A DNA stretch of 64,000 nucleotides from Chryseomicrobium excrementi (lineage in GTDB: Bacteria; Bacillota; Bacilli; Bacillales_A; Planococcaceae): the NCBI RefSeq assembly GCF_002798305.1, contig NZ_PCGR01000001.1, forward strand, positions 620,001-684,000, written 5' to 3'. A program made the translations under genes and the position numbers. This document shows positions 1-10,530 of the stretch, one piece after another; position 1 is the stretch's first letter; each line of letters opens with the position of its first letter. Under the pieces are notes generated by a model. The model was not told the origin of the DNA, made no database searches, and was given only the letters and a program-made list of their open reading frames with translations.

Positions 1-1205
1 AATAAACCGAAGTTGATGTTCATAGGTTGGAAGTTTTTCGAATCAGCTTCTGTAATATAACGAGCCATGCTTCCTAGAGCCGTTTCAGCAGGAAGAACAA
101 TTGGTTCTTCTCCTGAAACAAGACGTGCTGCATTGATTCCAGCAAGTAGACCTGAACCTGCAGACTCTACGTATCCTTCTACACCCGTCATTTGACCTGC
201 GAAGAAAATCTTTTTGTCTGCTTTCAATTGATACGTAGGCTCAAGTACTGTTGGTGAATTGATGAACGTGTTGCGGTGCATAACGCCGTAACGAACGATT
301 TCTACGTTTTCAAGTCCTGGTATTAATTGAAGGACTTCTTTTTGAGGTCCCCATTTCAGGTGCGTTTGGAAGCCCACAATGTTATATAGTGTTCCAGCCG
401 CATCATCTTGACGAAGCTGAACGACTGCAAATGGACGCTTTCCAGTCTTCGGGTCTTCAAGACCCACCGGTTTCATAGGGCCGAATAACAATGTCTTGCG
501 ACCACGTGACGCCATGACCTCAACAGGCATACAGCCTTCAAAATAAATCTCTTTTTCAAACTCTTTTAGCGGCACAACTTCTGCCTCTAAAAGGGCATCG
601 TAAAATCGGTCAAATTCTTCTTCTGTCATCGGACAGTTGAGATAAGCTGCTTCTCCCTTATCATAACGAGATTTTAAATACACTTTGTCCATATCGATAC
701 TGTCTTTTTCGATGATCGGCGCTGCTGCATCATAAAAGTACAGGTAATCTTGACCTGTCAGCTCTTTTACTTTTTCAGCAAGCGCCGGTGATGTCAAGGG
801 ACCGGTAGCAATAATCGTGATGCCGTCAGGAATCTCTGTGACTTCTTCATTGATGACTTCGATATTCGGATGATTGCGAATCGTGTCTGTGACACGACCA
901 GCAAAATCATGTCGGTCTACTGCAAGAGCGCCACCAGCAGGCACCGAACTATTGTCTGCTGACTTGATGATTAAGGAGTCGAGCATACGCATCTCTTCTT
1001 TAATGACACCCACTGCGTTTGTCAACGTATTGGCACGTAGCGAGTTCGAACAAACAAGTTCTGCAAATTTATCAGTATGGTGCGCTGGTGTTTGTTTTAC
1101 AGGGCGCATCTCATAAAGCTTTACTTGAATGCCGCGTTTTGCTAATTGCCAAGCCGCCTCACTACCTGCAAGGCCGGCTCCGATTACATGTACTGTCTGA
1201 TTCAT
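1..1205 (-). CDS. trmFO: TrmFO, tRNA (uracil-54-C5)-methyltransferase, folate-dependent (3' end cut by window)
   Basis: The enzyme makes m5U54 in the T-loop of tRNAs, using methylene-tetrahydrofolate and FAD instead of SAM. I translated it directly from the minus strand: ATG at 1203-1205 gives [20 protein letters not shown], a GxGxxG FAD-binding start, followed by the family block [12 protein letters not shown] near residue 50. About 401 codons lie in the window; the family is usually about 435 residues, so roughly 35 C-terminal residues are off the edge. It is the last gene here of a unit beginning upstream at topA (18-bp gap), the topA-gid order of Bacillus. Identification is secure; only the end is missing. 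Confidence 0.95.
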   Translation of the reverse strand, partial: MNQTVHVIGAGLAGSEAAWQLAKRGIQVKLYEMRPVKQTPAHHTDKFAELVCSNSLRANTLTNAVGVIKEEMRMLDSLIIKSADNSSVPAGGALAVDRHDFAGRVTDTIRNHPNIEVINEEVTEIPDGITIIATGPLTSPALAEKVKELTGQDYLYFYDAAAPIIEKDSIDMDKVYLKSRYDKGEAAYLNCPMTEEEFDRFYDALLEAEVVPLKEFEKEIYFEGCMPVEVMASRGRKTLLFGPMKPVGLEDPKTGKRPFAVVQLRQDDAAGTLYNIVGFQTHLKWGPQKEVLQLIPGLENVEIVRYGVMHRNTFINSPTVLEPTYQLKADKKIFFAGQMTGVEGYVESAGSGLLAGINAARLVSGEEPIVLPAETALGSMARYITEADSKNFQPMNINFGL

Positions 1206-1223
1206 AAGATGATTGCCTTCTTT

Positions 1224-3299
1224 CTAGCTTTGTACTTCTTCTTTATAATCACAAGACACACATTGAATTTGAATGCCTTTTTTCAGCTTTTTCTCCACTA
1301 GAAGTGCTTCACACTTCGGACATGGACGACTGATTGGTTTGTCCCAAGAGACAAAATCACATTCCGGGAACTGATCGCAACCGTAAAAAATACGTTTTGT
1401 CTTACTCTTTCTCTCCAGGAGTTGTCCTTTTTTACAAGTAGGACACGGAACGCCGATTTCTTTGACGATTGCTTTTGTATTCCGGCAATCCGGGAAATTA
1501 CTACATGCCATGAACTTTCCATAACGTCCTAATTTATAGACCATAGGTGATCCACATTTTTCACAATCTTCACCCGTTGGTTCATCTTTGATCTCGATTT
1601 TTTCCATCTCTTCATCTGCATGTTTGATGTGTTTTTCAAAGTCAACATAGAACCGGTCTATCAAGTTTACCCATTCAATCTGACCGTCTTCGATTCGGTC
1701 TAGATCTTGCTCCATCTGAGCAGTGAACTCAATATCAATAATATCTGGGAAAAACTCAATCATGAGTTCATGTACGATCGTACCTAACTCAGTTGGAACA
1801 AAACGCTTTGTTTCAAGTGTGACATAGCCTCGTTTTTGAATCGTATCGAGTGTCGGTGCAAATGTTGATGGACGACCTATGCCCAGTTCTTCAAGCGTCT
1901 TGACTAGACGCGCTTCCGTATAGCGTGGAGGTGGTTGCGTGAAATGCTGCTTCGGTTCAATGTCAGAAGCTTTTACTTTTTCCCCTTCAGCTAAGTCTGG
2001 TAGCAACTTGTCTTTGTCATCCACTTGATCGTCGGAGCCTTCCACATACACCTTCATAAACCCTGCAAATTTCACTTGCGACCCGTTCGCACGGAACATC
2101 ACATCTTGGTTGACGAGGTCAACAGCTACAGTATCTAATACAGCAGCTGACATTTGACTAGCGATAAAACGTTCCCATATCAACTTATACAAGCGGTACT
2201 GATCACGTGACAAAATAGCTTTTACTTCATCTGGTGTTCTCAAAGCACTTGTTGGACGAATCGCTTCGTGGGCATCTTGTGTCTTTTTAGTAGATTTCGC
2301 TGCCCCGGTCGTTGAATTAAATTCTTTGCCGTATTTTTCTTCGATATAGCTTGACGCTTCCGTTTTCGCACTATCTGAAATTCGAGTGGAGTCCGTACGC
2401 ATATAAGTGATCAAACCGACTGTTCCTTGTTTCTTTCCAAGGTCGATTCCTTCATAGAGCTGCTGAGCAAGCATCATCGTTTTTCGAGCTCGGAAATTCA
2501 GTTTACGTGCTGCCTCTTGTTGTAGCGAAGAAGTCGTGAATGCTGGAGAAGGATTGCGTTTGCGTTCCTTCTTGACGACCTTCTCTACAGTAAACTGCTT
2601 GCCTTTCATTGATTTCAATACAGCGTCGACTTCTTCTTTAGAAGTCAGTTTTTTCTTTTCTTTCGTAGTGCCATAATACATGGCATCGAACACGCTCTTT
2701 CCTTTTTCAAAGACGCCCTCAATTGACCAGTATTCCTCTGGAACGAATTGTTTGATTTCATTTTCACGATCGATGATTAAACGTAATGCTACCGATTGGA
2801 CGCGACCTGCAGAAAGTCCTTTTTTGACTTTCTTCCATAGTATTGGACTGATGTTGTACCCTACGAGACGATCAAGAACACGTCGCGCTTGTTGTGCATC
2901 GACTAAATCACGATTTAGAGGTCGTGGATGCTTGAACGATTCAATGACCGCATCTTTTGTGATTTCATTGAATACAACTCGGCAATTGGAATCTGCATCA
3001 ATGGAAAGCGCATTAGCAAGGTGCCATGCAATCGCTTCCCCTTCTCTGTCGGGGTCAGCCGCGAGATAGATTTTTTTCGCTTTTTTGGCAGCTGTCTTAA
3101 GTTCTTGAAGAACAGGGCCTTTTCCACGAATCGTTATATATTTTGGTTGGTAGTTATTCTCTACATCGACACCCATCTGACTACGTGGTAAATCAATCAC
3201 GTGGCCTACGGATGCTTTCACTTTATACTTTTTCCCCAAATACTTCTCTATGGTCTTCGCTTTGGCTGGGGACTCTACAATGACTAGATAATCTGACAT
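1224..3299 (-). CDS. topA: DNA topoisomerase I (type IA)
   Basis: Relaxes negative supercoils by transient single-strand cleavage. The 691 residues begin with the Toprim domain ([18 protein letters not shown]; acidic [12 protein letters not shown] near 82-93). The active-site tyrosine is Tyr299 in [14 protein letters not shown]. Three four-cysteine zinc motifs follow at the C terminus (CEKCG...CSNFPDC, CPTCKKG...CDQFPEC, CPKCEA...CVSC), the usual Firmicute arrangement. An AAAGGAGG ribosome-binding site sits just ahead of the ATG. It lies downstream of dprA with a 96-bp gap that carries a possible promoter of its own. Nothing is missing relative to the family. Confidence 0.97.
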   Translation of the reverse strand: MSDYLVIVESPAKAKTIEKYLGKKYKVKASVGHVIDLPRSQMGVDVENNYQPKYITIRGKGPVLQELKTAAKKAKKIYLAADPDREGEAIAWHLANALSIDADSNCRVVFNEITKDAVIESFKHPRPLNRDLVDAQQARRVLDRLVGYNISPILWKKVKKGLSAGRVQSVALRLIIDRENEIKQFVPEEYWSIEGVFEKGKSVFDAMYYGTTKEKKKLTSKEEVDAVLKSMKGKQFTVEKVVKKERKRNPSPAFTTSSLQQEAARKLNFRARKTMMLAQQLYEGIDLGKKQGTVGLITYMRTDSTRISDSAKTEASSYIEEKYGKEFNSTTGAAKSTKKTQDAHEAIRPTSALRTPDEVKAILSRDQYRLYKLIWERFIASQMSAAVLDTVAVDLVNQDVMFRANGSQVKFAGFMKVYVEGSDDQVDDKDKLLPDLAEGEKVKASDIEPKQHFTQPPPRYTEARLVKTLEELGIGRPSTFAPTLDTIQKRGYVTLETKRFVPTELGTIVHELMIEFFPDIIDIEFTAQMEQDLDRIEDGQIEWVNLIDRFYVDFEKHIKHADEEMEKIEIKDEPTGEDCEKCGSPMVYKLGRYGKFMACSNFPDCRNTKAIVKEIGVPCPTCKKGQLLERKSKTKRIFYGCDQFPECDFVSWDKPISRPCPKCEALLVEKKLKKGIQIQCVSCDYKEEVQS

Positions 3300-3362
3300 A
3301 ATTGGCCTCCTTTAAATAGAAGGTAATCCGCTTCACGATAAAAACAAATACCTGAAGCAAAA

Positions 3363-3389
3363 TGTATAACAGTTTTCCACTGATTGCAA
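3363..3389 (-). promoter_or_regulatory. possible topA promoter
   Basis: Minus strand: -35 TTGCAA (3384-3389) and -10 TATACA (3363-3368) with a short 15-nt spacer. The -10 is preceded by TGT, giving an extended -10 (TGTTATACA) that could compensate. It lies about 65 bp upstream of the topA ATG, in the dprA-topA gap. Pattern match only. Confidence 0.4.
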
Positions 3390-3395
3390 GGCTTT

Positions 3396-4250
3396 TCATC
3401 TCAGGAAGTTTTTTTGAGTCCCAAAAATGTCCTGTAAATCTTCTATCGAATGCAGCAGATGAGCCCCTTGTTGAATCAAAATATGAGGTCCTGCACTAAG
3501 AGGAGAATCAATCCTTCCCGGCACGGTATACACTTCTTTACCAAGGTCTAGTGAGAACTCCACAGTGGACATGGTGCCACTCTTTTTTTCAGCCTCTGTA
3601 ACAAGCAATCCATCAGACAATGCGCTGATGATGCGATTTCTTGCGATAAATTGGTGAGGAGAAACAGCTGTATGCGGTGGATACTCACTGATGACGAGAT
3701 GATCTTTTGCAAGATGTTCAAATAAGTTGCGATTTGATGTCGGGTAAATAAATTGGAACCCAGACCCTAGCACAGCAATTGTGGGTACTTCATGTACTAG
3801 TGCGGCTTCATGAGCCATCGTATCTGCTCCTACCGCCATGCCACTACAGACGACCCAGTCCTGATCTTTAAAATACGGCATAAACTGTGCAATGCACTCT
3901 TTCGAATAGGAAGTAGCTTTTCGAGAGCCAATGATAGCCAATACACGTTTCTCAAGTAATTCGGCATGACCTTTTATATAGACCACAGCAGGAGGATCGT
4001 GTAATTCTTTGAGACGCGGTGGATAGGAATCATCGAATATAGTAATAGGTGTGATCATGTGTTGTTCGTAGTAGACATCGAAGGGAAAAGTTAAAGCTTC
4101 GGACCATTTTTGTTGGACTACATTGGGGATTTTAGGTGGGGCTAGTGATGCTGTATGGGAAGATATCAAGTAGTTGTAGATCGGTTTGAGACGGTTCCAT
4201 GGCCAGGGTAAAAGACTGTGTAGAGCCAGCAAGTGTTGACGTTTGTTCAA
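3396..4250 (-). CDS. dprA: DNA-processing protein DprA (Smf)
   Basis: Binds incoming single-stranded DNA during natural transformation and loads RecA onto it. At 284 aa it carries the Rossmann-type DprA core: IIGSRKATSYSKE near residue 103, CSGMAVGADTMAHEAAL near 133, then AVLGSGFQFIYP and SEYPP. The start codon is TTG with GAGGTGA four bases upstream. It sits between sucD and topA, as in B. subtilis. A strong sucD terminator separates it from the upstream genes, and I see no clear promoter in the roughly 30 bp left, so it may depend on read-through. Confidence 0.93.
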   Translation of the reverse strand: MNKRQHLLALHSLLPWPWNRLKPIYNYLISSHTASLAPPKIPNVVQQKWSEALTFPFDVYYEQHMITPITIFDDSYPPRLKELHDPPAVVYIKGHAELLEKRVLAIIGSRKATSYSKECIAQFMPYFKDQDWVVCSGMAVGADTMAHEAALVHEVPTIAVLGSGFQFIYPTSNRNLFEHLAKDHLVISEYPPHTAVSPHQFIARNRIISALSDGLLVTEAEKKSGTMSTVEFSLDLGKEVYTVPGRIDSPLSAGPHILIQQGAHLLHSIEDLQDIFGTQKNFLR

Positions 4251-4278
4251 AAGTCACCTCATTAGTAGATTTGGGGAT

Positions 4279-4308
4279 AAAAAAAGATACGGCGGCTGCC
4301 GTATCTTT
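4279..4308 (-). terminator. rho-independent terminator after sucD
   Basis: Minus strand: an 11-bp perfect stem (4283-4293 with 4298-4308; core GATACGGC/GCCGTATC) with a 4-nt loop, followed by a run of seven T (4279-4285). It begins 4 bp past the sucD stop and should end the sucCD transcript. Confidence 0.92.
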
Positions 4309-4312
4309 CATA

Positions 4313-5215
4313 TTAATGTGTTTTACAAGCGTCGTAAAGACCTGCTTCTTTAATTGCTTCAATTAAAGTTTCTCCAATTACTGATGGAGTTGCAGCTACT
4401 TTCATACCTGCATCTTTCATTGCGCTAATTTTACCTTCAGCTGTACCTTGACCACCAGAGATAATAGCTCCTGCGTGACCCATACGTTTTCCTGGAGGTG
4501 CAGTTTGACCGCCGATGAAGCCGACAACTGGTTTCTTCATGTTAGCTTTGATCCACTCAGCCGCTTCCTCTTCTGCAGTTCCACCGATTTCACCGATCAT
4601 GACGACAGCATATGTGTCTTCATCTTCGTTGAACTCTTTAAGAACATCGATGAAGTTTGTTCCGTTAACTGGATCTCCACCAATACCAACAGCAGTTGTT
4701 TGGCCGATTCCTTCTTGAGTTAACTGGTGAACCGCTTCATACGTAAGCGTACCAGAGCGAGAAACCACTCCAACGTGACCTTTTGTATGGATGTAGCCAG
4801 GCATGATTCCGATTTTACACTCATCAGCTGTGATAACACCTGGGCAGTTAGGACCGACTAAGCGAGTCTTTTTACCTTCCATGTAGCGTTTCACTTTAAC
4901 CATGTCTAGAACTGGGATGTGCTCTGTGATACAGATCGCCATATCAAGTTCAGCATCAACAGCTTCTAAGATTGCATCTGCAGCGAATGGTGCAGGTACA
5001 TAGATAACAGATACATTAGCGCCAGTAGCTTTAACAGCTTCTTCAACAGTGTTGAAAACTGGAACGCCTTCTACTTCTGTGCCGCCTTTACCAGGAGTCA
5101 CACCTGCAACGATTTTTGTACCGTACTCAATCATTTGTTTTGTATGGAAAAGAGCAGTTGAGCCCGTGATTCCTTGAACGAGTACTTTCGTATCTTTATT
5201 AATATATACGCTCAT
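4313..5215 (-). CDS. sucD: succinyl-CoA ligase, alpha subunit
   Basis: With SucC it interconverts succinyl-CoA and succinate with substrate-level phosphorylation in the TCA cycle. The 300 residues match the usual length. The N-terminal CoA-binding Rossmann domain starts [19 protein letters not shown], and the phosphohistidine loop is in [19 protein letters not shown] near residue 247. It starts 18 bp after the sucC stop, so the subunits are made from one message, which ends at the terminator at 4279-4308. Confidence 0.97.
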   Translation of the reverse strand: MSVYINKDTKVLVQGITGSTALFHTKQMIEYGTKIVAGVTPGKGGTEVEGVPVFNTVEEAVKATGANVSVIYVPAPFAADAILEAVDAELDMAICITEHIPVLDMVKVKRYMEGKKTRLVGPNCPGVITADECKIGIMPGYIHTKGHVGVVSRSGTLTYEAVHQLTQEGIGQTTAVGIGGDPVNGTNFIDVLKEFNEDEDTYAVVMIGEIGGTAEEEAAEWIKANMKKPVVGFIGGQTAPPGKRMGHAGAIISGGQGTAEGKISAMKDAGMKVAATPSVIGETLIEAIKEAGLYDACKTH

Positions 5216-5233
5216 TTTATCTCCCTGCCTTTC

Positions 5234-6394
<1,161 letters not shown>

Positions 6395-6436
6395 TGTGCG
6401 TCCTCCAATCGAACTATTGAGTTTACTACCTTCCCC

Positions 6437-6465
6437 ATTGTATAAAACCTGTCACAATATGTCCA
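6437..6465 (-). promoter_or_regulatory. sucCD promoter (sigma-A type)
   Basis: Minus strand: -35 TGGACA (6460-6465), 17-nt spacer, -10 TACAAT (6437-6442), about 43 bp upstream of the sucC ATG and just downstream of the rnhB stop. Five of six consensus bases in each box. Confidence 0.72.
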
Positions 6466-6499
6466 TAAAAGTCTGAAACTGCGAATTTTCAAATTTCTC

Positions 6500-7258
6500 T
6501 CATTTTGCAACAAGGGATTTTATCGGTTCGAATGAGCGACGATGCTCTTCACATATGCCGTACTCTTCAATTGCTTGCAAGTGAGAGGGCGTTCCGTAGC
6601 CTGCATGCTGCTCAAAACCAAATTGAGGATACTTGGTTGCTAGCTCCTCCATATACGCGTCACGAGTAGTTTTTGCGAGAATAGAGGCAGCCGCAATTGA
6701 CAGACTTTTCGCGTCTCCCTTGATAATGGCATGACACGGCTGTGTCACAGGTAATGGCATGGCATCCGATAAAATGATAGTTGGAGTCAGGTCGAGTAGT
6801 TCAATTGCTACTACCATAGATTGTTTTGTCGCCTCGTAAATGTTGAGCTGATCGATTTGTTCTCTTGATTGAATATGTACTGCATAACTGACAGCGTGTT
6901 GACGGATAAGTGATGCCAGACGCTTTCGTGCTTCTTTAGTGAGCTGTTTGGAATCATTGACTTCCCAGAGCGCTGTCGTGTCTTCAGGTAAAATAACAGC
7001 TGCGGTGACGACTGGTCCTGCCAGCGGACCTCTGCCTGCTTCGTCGACTCCTACTACGATTCCTTCGCCAAAAGAGCGATCGAATGCGGTGCGCTCTAAA
7101 TAGTCGGTCCAGCGCTGCTCACGCTTGGCTTGTTTGCGATCCCAGCTTGTGATGAGCTTTTGGACGCCACTACGTGCATCTTGTCTGAGTGCGCTGAGCC
7201 ATTCGGTCTCGTGTTCAAGCAGTTTCAGTTTTTCTTTAATGGTTTGAATCGACTCCAT
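6500..7258 (-). CDS. rnhB: ribonuclease HII
   Basis: Cleaves the RNA strand of RNA/DNA hybrids and excises single ribonucleotides from DNA. The core motif is GVDEAGRGPLAGPVVTAAVIL with the catalytic Asp-Glu; further acidic residues are in LSDAMPL and IKGDAKSLSIAAASILAKTTRD. The open frame continues to 7276, but I start at the ATG at 7256-7258 (MESIQTIKEK): AAAGGGG lies 8 bases before it, and that sequence would be coding if the upstream ATG were used. Length is 252 aa. The 500 bp upstream hold no gene, unlike B. subtilis where ylqF and rnhB abut. Confidence 0.95.
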   Translation of the reverse strand: MESIQTIKEKLKLLEHETEWLSALRQDARSGVQKLITSWDRKQAKREQRWTDYLERTAFDRSFGEGIVVGVDEAGRGPLAGPVVTAAVILPEDTTALWEVNDSKQLTKEARKRLASLIRQHAVSYAVHIQSREQIDQLNIYEATKQSMVVAIELLDLTPTIILSDAMPLPVTQPCHAIIKGDAKSLSIAAASILAKTTRDAYMEELATKYPQFGFEQHAGYGTPSHLQAIEEYGICEEHRRSFEPIKSLVAK

Positions 7259-7375
7259 CTCATCGACCCCTTTCATTTAATCATGTAGTTTAATCAGCTT
7301 ATTGAGAGCGTTCGGAAAAGAAACGCTTATCTGTGGGAGTGGCCATCAGAATTCTATATTTGTGTAGCGAGTTTT

Positions 7376-7497
7376 ACCTGAGAAGCCCCTTTCCAAGGGG
7401 AGAACCTCGAAGCCTCCTCGTCGTGAACAAAGCTTCGCTTTACTCCTGCGGGGTCTCCGAGAACCTCTTAATTCCCTGGGAAAGAGGCATCTCAGGT
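7376..7497. repeat. 122-bp imperfect palindromic element
   Basis: The ends are a perfect 8-bp inverted repeat, ACCTGAGA (7376-7383) and TCTCAGGT (7490-7497), continuing inward as AGCCCCTTTCC against GGGAAAGAGGC. The interior (read on the minus strand: GAGACCCCGCAGGAG, then GACGAGGAGGCT) resembles dispersed non-coding palindromes I know from Bacillales genomes. That resemblance is from memory. The 80-codon open frame across it (7333-7575, plus) has no ribosome-binding site and is a by-product of the repeat. Confidence 0.65.
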
Positions 7498-7543
7498 TCA
7501 AAATTATGTATGTTCTCGAATCCATTTTATTTGAAAGCGAAAA

Positions 7544-7680
7544 AGCGTGCCGTAGATCTTGGGGCTGTTTTCTAAAGGCTCAGGTCGATGCCGGATATCA
7601 CCCGTGTCGCTTCACCCGTGAAGCGATTGGGAAGATTCGGCACGGCCCTTCTGGAAACAGTGCCAAGTCAGGCACGATTT
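7544..7680. other. structured non-coding region of unknown function
   Basis: Nested inverted repeats: outer CTGTTT (7565-7570) with AAACAG (7655-7660); TGCCG (7589-7593) with CGGCA (7638-7642); a perfect inner hairpin TCGCTTCA-cccg-TGAAGCGA (7607-7626); and a separate GTGCC/GGCAC hairpin (7660-7675). No protein is encoded. I do not recognise an RNA family. It could be a small RNA, a second repeat element, or part of one composite insertion with the palindrome at 7376-7497. The orientation cannot be decided because the repeats are symmetric. Confidence 0.5.
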
Positions 7681-7761
7681 AAGCGTAAAAGTCGGTTCAG
7701 CTGTTAAAAATATTTTATAAAAGAACACTATTGCATTCTCAATTTAATTTCTAGATCTAGC

Positions 7762-7790
7762 AAAAAACCCCTTGGATTAGTCCAAAGGGT
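7762..7790 (-). terminator. rho-independent terminator of rbgA
   Basis: Minus strand: stem ACCCTTTGGA / TCCAAGGGGT with loop CTAA, followed by TTTTTT (7762-7767). The 5' arm overlaps the last codons of rbgA. It separates rbgA from rnhB. Confidence 0.88.
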
Positions 7791-8640
7791 CTTGTTCTTC
7801 CACAAAATCAAACGTTAAACGGCCAAGATGCTCATTCCGAACATCACGCACAATCAGCTCTGCCACGGCATCGTAATCAATCTCTCCACCGGCAGCAAAC
7901 GTTTGGCGCAATTGACCGATGTGAGTGAATACAGCTTCCAAGTCATCACCGACTGTAGTCAGCTGGTACCGTTCCTGTAAGCGCTCTGGGTAATGCTCCT
8001 CTAAAAAACGTAAGGCATAGACTGCTAGATCTTCCATACGCAGCACGGCGTCTTTGATGGCTCCTGAGAGCGCTAATTTGAAGCCGATTTGCTGGTCTTC
8101 AAACTTCGGCCACAGAATACCTGGTGTATCCAGAAGCTCTAGCTCTTTTGCAATCTTGATCCACTGCTGTGACTTCGTAACACCTGGAGTGTTCCCAGTA
8201 CGCGCTATGTTCTTTTTCGCAAAACGATTGATCAATGTCGACTTTCCGACGTTTGGAATTCCGAGAATCATCGCACGGATGGCTCTTGGTTTCATACCGC
8301 GTGCTTTCATACGGTCAAACTTTGGCTGTAGCAGCACTTTTGTTTCTTTCAATACCTTTTGAAGATCTTTCCCTTCAAAAGAATTGATAGCCACTGCTTG
8401 GATCCCTTGATCCGCAAAATAGTGAATCCATTTGACTGTCTGTTTTTCGTCTGCCATGTCGGCTTTCGTCAAAATCATCAATTTGATTTTCTGATGGACG
8501 ATCTGCTCGAGCATCGGATTTCTTGATGATACCGGTAGACGTGCATCGACCAGCTCAAAAACGATATCAACTAATTTTAAGTTTTCTGTTACTTCCCGAC
8601 GGGCTTTCGCCATATGGCCAGGGAACCATTGAATGGTCAT
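7777..8640 (-). CDS. rbgA: ribosome biogenesis GTPase RbgA (YlqF)
   Basis: Essential GTPase for late 50S subunit assembly. The 287 residues show the circularly permuted GTPase order: G4-like ILTKAD near 58 comes before the P-loop [14 protein letters not shown] near 128 and the G3 DTPGILWP near 172. It starts [13 protein letters not shown], the hallmark YlqF N terminus. Ten bases separate it from lepB upstream, and a terminator overlaps its end. Same place relative to rplS as in Staphylococcus and many Bacillales. Confidence 0.96.
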   Translation of the reverse strand: MTIQWFPGHMAKARREVTENLKLVDIVFELVDARLPVSSRNPMLEQIVHQKIKLMILTKADMADEKQTVKWIHYFADQGIQAVAINSFEGKDLQKVLKETKVLLQPKFDRMKARGMKPRAIRAMILGIPNVGKSTLINRFAKKNIARTGNTPGVTKSQQWIKIAKELELLDTPGILWPKFEDQQIGFKLALSGAIKDAVLRMEDLAVYALRFLEEHYPERLQERYQLTTVGDDLEAVFTHIGQLRQTFAAGGEIDYDAVAELIVRDVRNEHLGRLTFDFVEEQDPLD

Positions 8641-8650
8641 GTCATCACCT

Positions 8651-9208
8651 TCACTCTATGATGGTCGCATCTTGAAGAGGCCAGAAAATCAGATTGGTCG
8701 TTCCAATCACTTCATTTTGGGGTACAAGACCAATGTGTCGGCTATCTTTTGAATAGCGACGGTTGTCTCCCATCACGAAGAAATAGCCTTCTGGAATTTC
8801 CGACAACTGCGTCTTCTCTTCAAGAGTAAAATCTTCCGTTAGAGTTCCTTCTGTAATTTCAGCTTTCTTTTCATCTAAATAGGGCTCATCGATAGGTTCA
8901 CCATTGATGTACAATTGGTCATCTTTATAGGCAACATGATCTCCAGGAAGACCTATGATGCGTTTAATATAGTTTTTTTGTTCAGGTGCATGGAATACGA
9001 CAATCTCAAATCGTTCAGGAGTTCCAATTTCATAGCCGATCTTGTTGACGACCATACGGTCTCCATCATGTAGTGTTGGCATCATAGATTCCCCGTCCAC
9101 CACAATCGGTGTGAATAAGAAGAACCGGATGATGGCCGCAATACTGAATGCAATCAGGATGGCTTTTGCCCATTCCCATACTTCATTTTTCTTTTTAGTT
9201 GTTTCCAT
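8651..9208 (-). CDS. lepB: type I signal peptidase
   Basis: Membrane serine protease that removes signal peptides from exported proteins. One N-terminal membrane segment (about residues 14-35) is followed by the catalytic serine Ser41 in GESMMPTL and the general-base lysine Lys82 in [11 protein letters not shown], with the box [14 protein letters not shown] near 147. At 185 aa it is the short Gram-positive type. It lies between rplS and rbgA; B. subtilis lacks a signal peptidase here. The rplS terminator upstream implies its own promoter within 9209-9280, which I could not assign. Confidence 0.95.
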   Translation of the reverse strand: METTKKKNEVWEWAKAILIAFSIAAIIRFFLFTPIVVDGESMMPTLHDGDRMVVNKIGYEIGTPERFEIVVFHAPEQKNYIKRIIGLPGDHVAYKDDQLYINGEPIDEPYLDEKKAEITEGTLTEDFTLEEKTQLSEIPEGYFFVMGDNRRYSKDSRHIGLVPQNEVIGTTNLIFWPLQDATIIE

Positions 9209-9280
9209 AGTAGCTCGCTCTCCCCTCAGCTTCTATCTTACAAAAATTACAGGGTTTTCTCTACTGTCAGCCTTGCCCAA

Positions 9281-9321
9281 ATAAAAATACTGTATGCTGT
9301 CTTGCGACAACATACAGTATT
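9281..9321 (-). terminator. rho-independent terminator of rplS
   Basis: Minus strand: long stem AATACTGTATG...TGTC / GACA...CATACAGTATT (9286-9321) with a GCAA tetraloop, followed by TTTATTT. Starts 4 bp after the rplS stop. Confidence 0.92.
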
Positions 9322-9325
9322 CCAA

Positions 9326-9670
9326 TTAGCGAAGTTCTTTAATACGAGCTGCTTTACCACGTAGGTTACGTAGGTAGTACAATTTCGCACGACGTACTTT
9401 ACCACGACGAACCACTTCAAGACGTGCAATCTTCGGTGTGTGTACAGGGAATGTACGCTCAACTCCTACACCAGAAGAAATTTTACGAACTGTGAAAGTT
9501 TCGCTGATACCGCCGCCACGACGTTTGATTACAACACCTTCGAACATCTGTAAACGTTCACGAGTACCCTCGACAACTTTAACGTGTACACGTACAGTGT
9601 CTCCAGGACGGAATGTTGGTAGGTCAGAACGAAGCTGATCTTTTGTAATCTCTGAAATAATGTTTTGCAT
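9326..9670 (-). CDS. rplS: 50S ribosomal protein L19
   Basis: Ribosomal protein at the 30S-50S interface. The open frame extends to 9742, but the L19 start is the ATG at 9668-9670 ([20 protein letters not shown]), preceded by AGGAGAG. Length is then 114 aa, matching the family; the extra upstream codons are a structured leader, not protein. The motif [16 protein letters not shown] is diagnostic. It is a single-gene unit with its own promoter and terminator between trmD and lepB. Confidence 0.97.
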   Translation of the reverse strand: MQNIISEITKDQLRSDLPTFRPGDTVRVHVKVVEGTRERLQMFEGVVIKRRGGGISETFTVRKISSGVGVERTFPVHTPKIARLEVVRRGKVRRAKLYYLRNLRGKAARIKELR

Positions 9671-9757
9671 AATCATTTCTCTCCTTATACGAATGCTCTT
9701 ACACGCATATCCGCTGCAGCGGAACATCCAAAATAGGTGCAACTTATAAGAAGCACA
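9671..9757 (-). ncRNA. rplS 5' leader, candidate L19 ribosomal-protein leader
   Basis: About 90 nt of transcribed leader precede rplS. It contains the palindrome CCGCTGCAGCGG (9711-9722), then a stem pairing 9702-9710 with 9687-9695 (8 of 9 pairs, counting G-U), ending right before the ribosome-binding site. A structured L19 leader is known in Firmicutes; I could not check the covariance model, so the family assignment is tentative. Confidence 0.5.
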
Positions 9758-9763
9758 TCAGTC

Positions 9764-9792
9764 ATCATAGCACAAAGTTTGACAAGTTGCAA
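9764..9792 (-). promoter_or_regulatory. rplS promoter embedded in trmD 3' hairpin
   Basis: Minus strand: -35 TTGCAA (9787-9792), 17-nt spacer, -10 TATGAT (9764-9769). The -35 is the loop of a perfect 7-bp hairpin GACAAGT/ACTTGTC (9781-9800) directly after the trmD stop. Confidence 0.75.
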
Positions 9793-9798
9793 TACTTG

Positions 9799-10530
9799 TC
9801 AGTCAGATTTTAACGTTTTTAAATAAGCTTGGTCTTGTTCGGATAACTCTGCCGTTTCCAGTAAATCTGGACGGCGTTCAAATGTCCGTTTCAAGGATTG
9901 TTCACGACGCCACTGTTCAATTTTTGCATGGTTTCCAGAGAGTAATACATCTGGTACTTTCATGCCGTTGAAATCAGCAGGACGTGTGTAATGAGGATGT
10001 TCTAGAAGTCCTGTAGAAAACGAGTCTTGTTCATGTGACGCCTGCTTACCTAATACATCAGGTAATAAACGGACCACACTGTCGACGACCGTCATGGCCG
10101 CCAGCTCTCCACCAGTTAACACAAAATCACCAATGGAGATCTCGTCCGTCACTAAGTGCTCACGGATTCGCTCATCATAGCCTTCATAATGACCACAGAT
10201 GACAACAAGCGACTCTTCTTCAGCGAGTTCTTCTGCTTTCTTTTGCGTAAAGCGCTGCCCTTGAGGACACATCAGCAGGACGCGAGGTGGTTTACTAGAC
10301 GCACTCTTCAGCTCTTCCACCGCTGCAAACAGGGGCTCTGGCTTCAACACCATTCCAGCTCCACCACCATACGGATAATCGTCTACTTGTTTATGCTTCG
10401 ACGTTGAAAAGTCTCTAAAGTTGATCACTTCAAGATCCGCACGTCCAGCCTCTTGAGCTTTCTTTAAAATCGAAGAACCAAAGACCCCTTCAAACATTTC
10501 AGGAAACAGCGTCAGCACTTGAATTTTCAT
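9799..10530 (-). CDS. trmD: tRNA (guanine-37-N1)-methyltransferase
   Basis: SPOUT enzyme that makes m1G37 to prevent +1 frameshifting. The 243 residues contain the trefoil-knot SAM site: [12 protein letters not shown] near 113 and [16 protein letters not shown] near 133. It overlaps the rimM stop by 4 bp (translational coupling). The end carries a 7-bp hairpin without a U-run, so some read-through into rplS is likely. Confidence 0.97.
   Translation of the reverse strand: MKIQVLTLFPEMFEGVFGSSILKKAQEAGRADLEVINFRDFSTSKHKQVDDYPYGGGAGMVLKPEPLFAAVEELKSASSKPPRVLLMCPQGQRFTQKKAEELAEEESLVVICGHYEGYDERIREHLVTDEISIGDFVLTGGELAAMTVVDSVVRLLPDVLGKQASHEQDSFSTGLLEHPHYTRPADFNGMKVPDVLLSGNHAKIEQWRREQSLKRTFERRPDLLETAELSEQDQAYLKTLKSD

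Noticed and set aside
7333-7575. 80-codon plus-strand frame in the rbgA-rnhB gap
   Set aside because: Spans the 122-bp palindrome, has no ribosome-binding site, and no recognisable protein features.
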